Positions 61,108 to 64,000 of a DNA stretch of 64,000 bases are shown here, one piece after another. The stretch covers positions 245,308 to 309,307 of the forward strand of contig NZ_NPKO01000009.1 of assembly GCF_008329605.1 (NCBI RefSeq). Reading direction: 5' to 3'. Made by a program: the position numbers and the translations under genes. The notes under the pieces were generated by a model, which was not told the DNA's origin, searched no databases, and saw only the letters and a program-made list of their open reading frames with translations. This DNA is from Mycolicibacterium sp. P9-64. Lineage in GTDB: Bacteria; Actinomycetota; Actinomycetes; Mycobacteriales; Mycobacteriaceae. The first letter of the stretch is position 1, and the number at the start of each line of letters is the position of its first letter.

Positions 61108-61846
61108 TTGCCAGCCAGTCGGTGAACCGGGTGGCGGCGAGCACCGCGTCGTCACCGGTCACCAGGCTGTGCCGTTCGTCGACGGGCGTGCCGAAGTAGG
61201 TCGCCTGCGGATCGACGACGACGGTCTTGGCGTCGCCCCGTTTGGCGAGCACGGCCGTGGCCATGTCGGCGAACGAAAACTTGTCGGGCCCACCGATGTT
61301 CACGATGCCGCCCACTGGAGCGCCGACGGCGATCCGCGCGACTTCGGCGACCACGTCGTCGGAGGCGATCAGCTGAATCGTGCCGTCCGGTACCCGGACT
61401 TCGTCGCCGACCACCAGTGAACCGGTGATCGCCTCGGCGAATTCGTGGAACTGTGTCGCGCGCACGACGGTGTAGGGGATGCCGGAGTCGACGATCGTCT
61501 TCTCTTGGACCACCTTGGCCCGCATGTAGCCACTGTCCGGAAGGCCGTCCGCGCCGACGATGGACAGTGCGACGTAGTGCCCAACGCCTGCGGTCTTCGC
61601 GGCCGCGACCAGGTTCGTGGCGGACGTCGAGAAGAATTGCAGCACGGCGTCGTCCTCGAACGACGGTGAGTTCACCACGTCGATCAGGGCGTCGGCCCCG
61701 GTGAGGGCGTCGGCGAGCCCCTCTCCGGTGAGCACGTCCACCCCCGTGGATCGCGACGTGGCGACGACCTCGTGCCCCTGCGCAGTGAGTAGGGCGACGA
61801 GCTTGGTTCCGATGAGCCCGCTGGCTCCGATGACGGTGAGTTTCAT
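61097..61846 (-). CDS. NmrA-like NAD(P)H-binding protein
   Basis: A 249-residue atypical SDR with the nucleotide loop GASGLIGTKL at 8-17 and a YMRAKVVQEKTIVDSGIPYTVVR segment placing the Tyr/Lys region. NmrA-type proteins can be reductases or redox sensors. It is convergent with accA3 and 50 bases from the divergent GNAT-like gene. Substrate unknown. Confidence 0.83.
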   Translation of the reverse strand: MKLTVIGASGLIGTKLVALLTAQGHEVVATSRSTGVDVLTGEGLADALTGADALIDVVNSPSFEDDAVLQFFSTSATNLVAAAKTAGVGHYVALSIVGADGLPDSGYMRAKVVQEKTIVDSGIPYTVVRATQFHEFAEAITGSLVVGDEVRVPDGTIQLIASDDVVAEVARIAVGAPVGGIVNIGGPDKFSFADMATAVLAKRGDAKTVVVDPQATYFGTPVDERHSLVTGDDAVLAATRFTDWLATSP

Positions 61847-61896
61847 GTGGCGTACGCCCTATTCTTTGGTGCTGCTTGACGTGAGACGCTGACCTG

Positions 61897-62229
61897 GTGG
61901 AGCCCGTCGAGATCAACAATGGCCAGTGGTATCTGCGAGCATTACGGTACGACGACCGCGTCGACGACCGTGACGCTCTCGCCGACCTCGGCGAGACGGA
62001 CCTCGATTACGTCCACGACGCCGAAGACGCCTGGGCCGACGACACCCGGTACACGTGGGCCGTATGCGAACCAACGACCGGTGAGTTGCTCGCCGAGATC
62101 ACGCTGGATCCGAAATCAGGGTACATGCACAGCAGAGGCCGTCCCGGCCACCAGGACGCGGCCGCCATGGCCGAGGACACCGTCCGGCGGTATGCCGCGC
62201 AGGTCCTGAATCTTGAGGTGCACACGTGA
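61897..62229 (+). CDS. Short GNAT-like protein
   Basis: A 110-residue protein. LRALRYDDRVDDRDALADLG and TWAVCEPTTGELLAEITLDP resemble the N-terminal strands of GNAT acetyltransferases, but the acetyl-CoA-binding Q/RxxGxG/A part is missing, so it is truncated or an inactive relative. It begins with GTG at 61897 and overlaps the malate dehydrogenase start as GTGA, so the two are cotranscribed. Function unknown. Confidence 0.7.
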   Translation: MEPVEINNGQWYLRALRYDDRVDDRDALADLGETDLDYVHDAEDAWADDTRYTWAVCEPTTGELLAEITLDPKSGYMHSRGRPGHQDAAAMAEDTVRRYAAQVLNLEVHT

Positions 62230-63239
62230 GCGCGGATTCCGTCCCGCCCGGCTCCGCCCGCCCGAAGGTCGTCACCGTCACCGGTGCCGCGGGCCAGATC
62301 GGTTATGCCGCACTGTTCCGGATCGGTGCGGGCGCCCTGCTCGGTCGGGGCGTGCCCGTGTCCTTGCGGCTGCTGGAGTTGCCGTCAGCCGTGCGTGCCG
62401 CTGAGGGCGTGGTGATGGAGCTCGTCGACAGCGCCTTCGATCTGCTCTGCGACGTCGAGATCCACGACGACCCGGTGCGGGCGTTCGACGGCGTCGACGT
62501 CGCACTGTTGGTCGGCGCGAAGCCGCGGTCGGCAGGCATGGAGCGGGCCGACCTGCTCGCCGCCAACGCCGCGATCTTCGCCGACGCGGGGCGTGCGCTG
62601 AACGCGGGTGCGGGGTCCGACGTCAGGGTCGTGGTGGTCGGCAACCCGGCGAACACGAACGCGCTAGTGGCGTCGGCGCACGCACCGGACATCCCAGCCG
62701 AGCGATTCACTGCGCTCACCCGGCTCGACCACAACCGGGCCGTGGCCGCATTGGCCGCGCACGCCGGCGTCCATGTCACCGACGTGTCCCAAGTGACGGT
62801 GTGGGGCAACCACTCTCCCACCATGTATCCCGATCTCTTCCACGCCGTCGTCGGCGGCCGGCCGGGCGCCGAGTACGCCGCCGACACCGACTGGCTGACA
62901 ACCGATTTCATCCCGACGGTGGCCAAGCGCGGCACCGCGATCATCGAGGCGCGCGGAACGTCGTCGGCGGCGTCGGCCGCCAACGCCGCGATCGATCACG
63001 TCAGAGATTGGGTCGATGGAACGGACTCCGCCGACTGGACGTCGGTGGCGCTACCCTCCCCCGGCGTTTACGGCATCCCCGAGGGCGTGGTGTCCTCGTT
63101 CCCTGTGCGGGCGGTCGACGGGGCGTGGCAGATCGTGGAGGGCCTCGACATCAACGAGTTCTCGAGGGCCCGGATCGACGCTTCGGTAGCCGAGCTCGCC
63201 GAGGAGCGCGCTGCGGTGGCGGCGCTGGGCGTGCTCTAG
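62226..63239 (+). CDS. mdh: Malate dehydrogenase
   Basis: A 337-residue NAD-dependent malate dehydrogenase of the actinobacterial (eukaryotic cytosolic-like) type. TGAAGQIGYAAL binds NAD, GAKPRSAGMERADLL holds the substrate Arg and mobile loop, GNPANTNAL and the TRLDHNRA Asp/Arg segment follow, and the catalytic His is in VWGNHSPTMYPD. It oxidises malate to oxaloacetate in the TCA cycle. The start is GTG at 62226. Not adjacent to accA3 in H37Rv as I recall. Confidence 0.93.
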   Translation: MSADSVPPGSARPKVVTVTGAAGQIGYAALFRIGAGALLGRGVPVSLRLLELPSAVRAAEGVVMELVDSAFDLLCDVEIHDDPVRAFDGVDVALLVGAKPRSAGMERADLLAANAAIFADAGRALNAGAGSDVRVVVVGNPANTNALVASAHAPDIPAERFTALTRLDHNRAVAALAAHAGVHVTDVSQVTVWGNHSPTMYPDLFHAVVGGRPGAEYAADTDWLTTDFIPTVAKRGTAIIEARGTSSAASAANAAIDHVRDWVDGTDSADWTSVALPSPGVYGIPEGVVSSFPVRAVDGAWQIVEGLDINEFSRARIDASVAELAEERAAVAALGVL

Positions 63240-63673
63240 GTCCTTACCGTTAGGTATTGCGCAATTCCAATGCGCTCAAAGGTCTTTCGTTGTCCCGGCG
63301 AGAGTCTTGGTAGCGCGGTCGCCGCATCGATCACCTCGGGCTCTGACACGACGTAGGTTTCCCCGTCGATACGTATCGTGGCCCGCCCGGCGGCAATCAC
63401 GTTCCGCAGCCAGTCGACTTTGGTCCCGTATGCCAGGGGAATGACGAAGCCGTCCGGCACACGCTCCGCGCCGACGGGCGTCGAGTATTGCTTGCCCGAC
63501 TTTCGTCCGGTGTGCCCGATCGCCGCGGCGTACGCGTTCTTGCGCCCGGCACTCCTGCGCACTAGCGGGTTGAGCAGGTACTTGTTCGAAGCACGAATCG
63601 CAGCCAGCAGCGGACGGGGCCAAGTGCCTGGTGCAAGCGCCATGTGGGCGACGATACGCGGCTTTCCGATCAC
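63236..63673 (-). CDS. Ddn-like F420-dependent nitroreductase family protein
   Basis: A 145-residue split-barrel protein of the deazaflavin-dependent nitroreductase (DUF385) family. IGHTGRKSGKQYSTPVG and FVIPLAYGTKVDWLRNVIAAG are the phosphate- and deazaflavin-binding segments of Ddn-type proteins. The GTG at 63673 is used; ATG at 63643 is an alternative. Such proteins reduce quinones or nitro compounds with F420, whose biosynthesis genes fbiA and fbiB lie in this window. Its 3' end touches that of mdh. Confidence 0.85.
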   Translation of the reverse strand: MIGKPRIVAHMALAPGTWPRPLLAAIRASNKYLLNPLVRRSAGRKNAYAAAIGHTGRKSGKQYSTPVGAERVPDGFVIPLAYGTKVDWLRNVIAAGRATIRIDGETYVVSEPEVIDAATALPRLSPGQRKTFERIGIAQYLTVRT

Positions 63674-63725
63674 TCACCGGCCTCATACCATGGGGCACTG
63701 ACGCTTTCGGTGTTTGAACCCCGAG

Positions 63726-63752
63726 TTATCCACAGTGCGTGTTTCATCCACA
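63726..63752 (+). other. DnaA-box-like pair upstream of the DUF222 gene
   Basis: A perfect TTATCCACA (63726-63734) and a one-mismatch TCATCCACA (63744-63752) lie 55 to 81 bases before the DUF222 gene. They may be chance or a conserved part of the REP13E12-like module upstream region. There is no other sign of a replication origin. Confidence 0.4.
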
Positions 63753-63806
63753 GGTGCGGGTTCCGCTGCTGGTCACGGGTCTGGGTGGGCCGGTAGATTC
63801 GAATGC

Positions 63807-64000
63807 ATGTTCGACCTTCTCGATGCGGCCACTAGGACCTCCGGTGCGGCTGCGACGATGGCGTGGGCACGGGTCGAGAACGCCGCCTGCGCACGCCGGC
63901 TGGCCGGGATGGTCACCCTGCTCGACACCCGCCACGCCGCAGCTGGATCAGCCGATCGCGACCAGTGGTACCTGGACAACTGGGGTGCGGTGTGCGCCGA
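63807..64000 (+). CDS. DUF222/13E12-family HNH endonuclease-like protein, N-terminal part
   Basis: An open frame from ATG 63807 runs off the right edge (64 codons visible). MAWARVENAACARRLAGMVTLLD and ADRDQWYLDNWGA match the N-terminus of DUF222 proteins, the REP13E12-type mycobacterial family that usually ends in an HNH nuclease domain. Members are numerous and repetitive in mycobacteria. Whether the HNH domain is present cannot be seen here. Confidence 0.75.
   Translation, partial: MFDLLDAATRTSGAAATMAWARVENAACARRLAGMVTLLDTRHAAAGSADRDQWYLDNWGAVCA

Noticed and set aside
63726..63752. Replication origin
   Set aside because: Two DnaA-like boxes alone are not enough; no dnaA, dnaN or AT-rich unwinding region is nearby.

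Overview
The window is high-GC actinobacterial chromosome from a fast-growing-type Mycobacterium (Mycolicibacterium). Most of it follows, gene for gene, the order I recall for Mycobacterium tuberculosis H37Rv from Rv3248c to Rv3285: sahH, TetR-rubB-rubA-alkB, manA-tobH-pmmA, whiB2, fbiA-fbiB, the GDP-mannose pyrophosphorylase, wbbL, rmlD, cpsA, fadE25, purE-purK, birA, accD5-accE5-maf, sseA-sufE and accA3. Those ortholog names rest on memory and on motifs, not on a search. I see no rRNA, tRNA, CRISPR array, transposase or prophage gene.

Layout. 1-5.7 kb: a tightly overlapping minus-strand operon (membrane TPR protein, MoxR-type AAA+ ATPase, unknown 226-residue protein, fused HExxH-zincin/vWA protein, partial unknown). 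5.9-9.8 kb: sahH, then the alkane hydroxylase operon alkB-rubA-rubB-tetR. 10-16 kb: FAD oxidoreductase, cation diffusion facilitator and the mannose activation operon. 16-20.7 kb: whiB2, coenzyme F420 genes and a Nudix protein. 20.7-28.6 kb: GDP-mannose and rhamnose/arabinogalactan-linker genes plus an LCP ligase, interrupted by a secreted glycosidase and an alkaline-phosphatase-superfamily protein. 28.6-33.6 kb: fadE25, purEK, GtrA, PH-domain protein, birA. 33.8-52.7 kb: a large accessory exopolysaccharide-type locus between birA and accD5. 52.9-61.1 kb: acyl-CoA carboxylase subunits, maf, sseA and sufE, interrupted by a nucleotide-sugar dehydrogenase and an epimerase. 61.1-64 kb: SDR, GNAT-like protein, malate dehydrogenase, Ddn-like protein and a partial DUF222/HNH gene.

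The most unusual part is the 33.8-52.7 kb locus. It encodes a polyprenyl-phosphate sugar-1-phosphate transferase, two Wzz-type co-polymerases (one fused to a kinase-like domain whose Walker A lysine is replaced by arginine), three glycosyltransferases, an acetyltransferase, a GDP-mannose 4,6-dehydratase and an LGFP-anchored glycosidase. Interleaved and translationally coupled with the export genes are five paralogous secreted or lipid-anchored LIP-family lipases with intact catalytic residues, plus one SASA/SGNH esterase. No Wzx flippase or Wzy polymerase is visible. My inference is an acylated mycobacterial polysaccharide whose acyl groups are added, removed or remodelled by this lipase array. 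GDP-mannose from manA/manB/manC and uronic-type sugars from the 55-57.7 kb pair could feed it.
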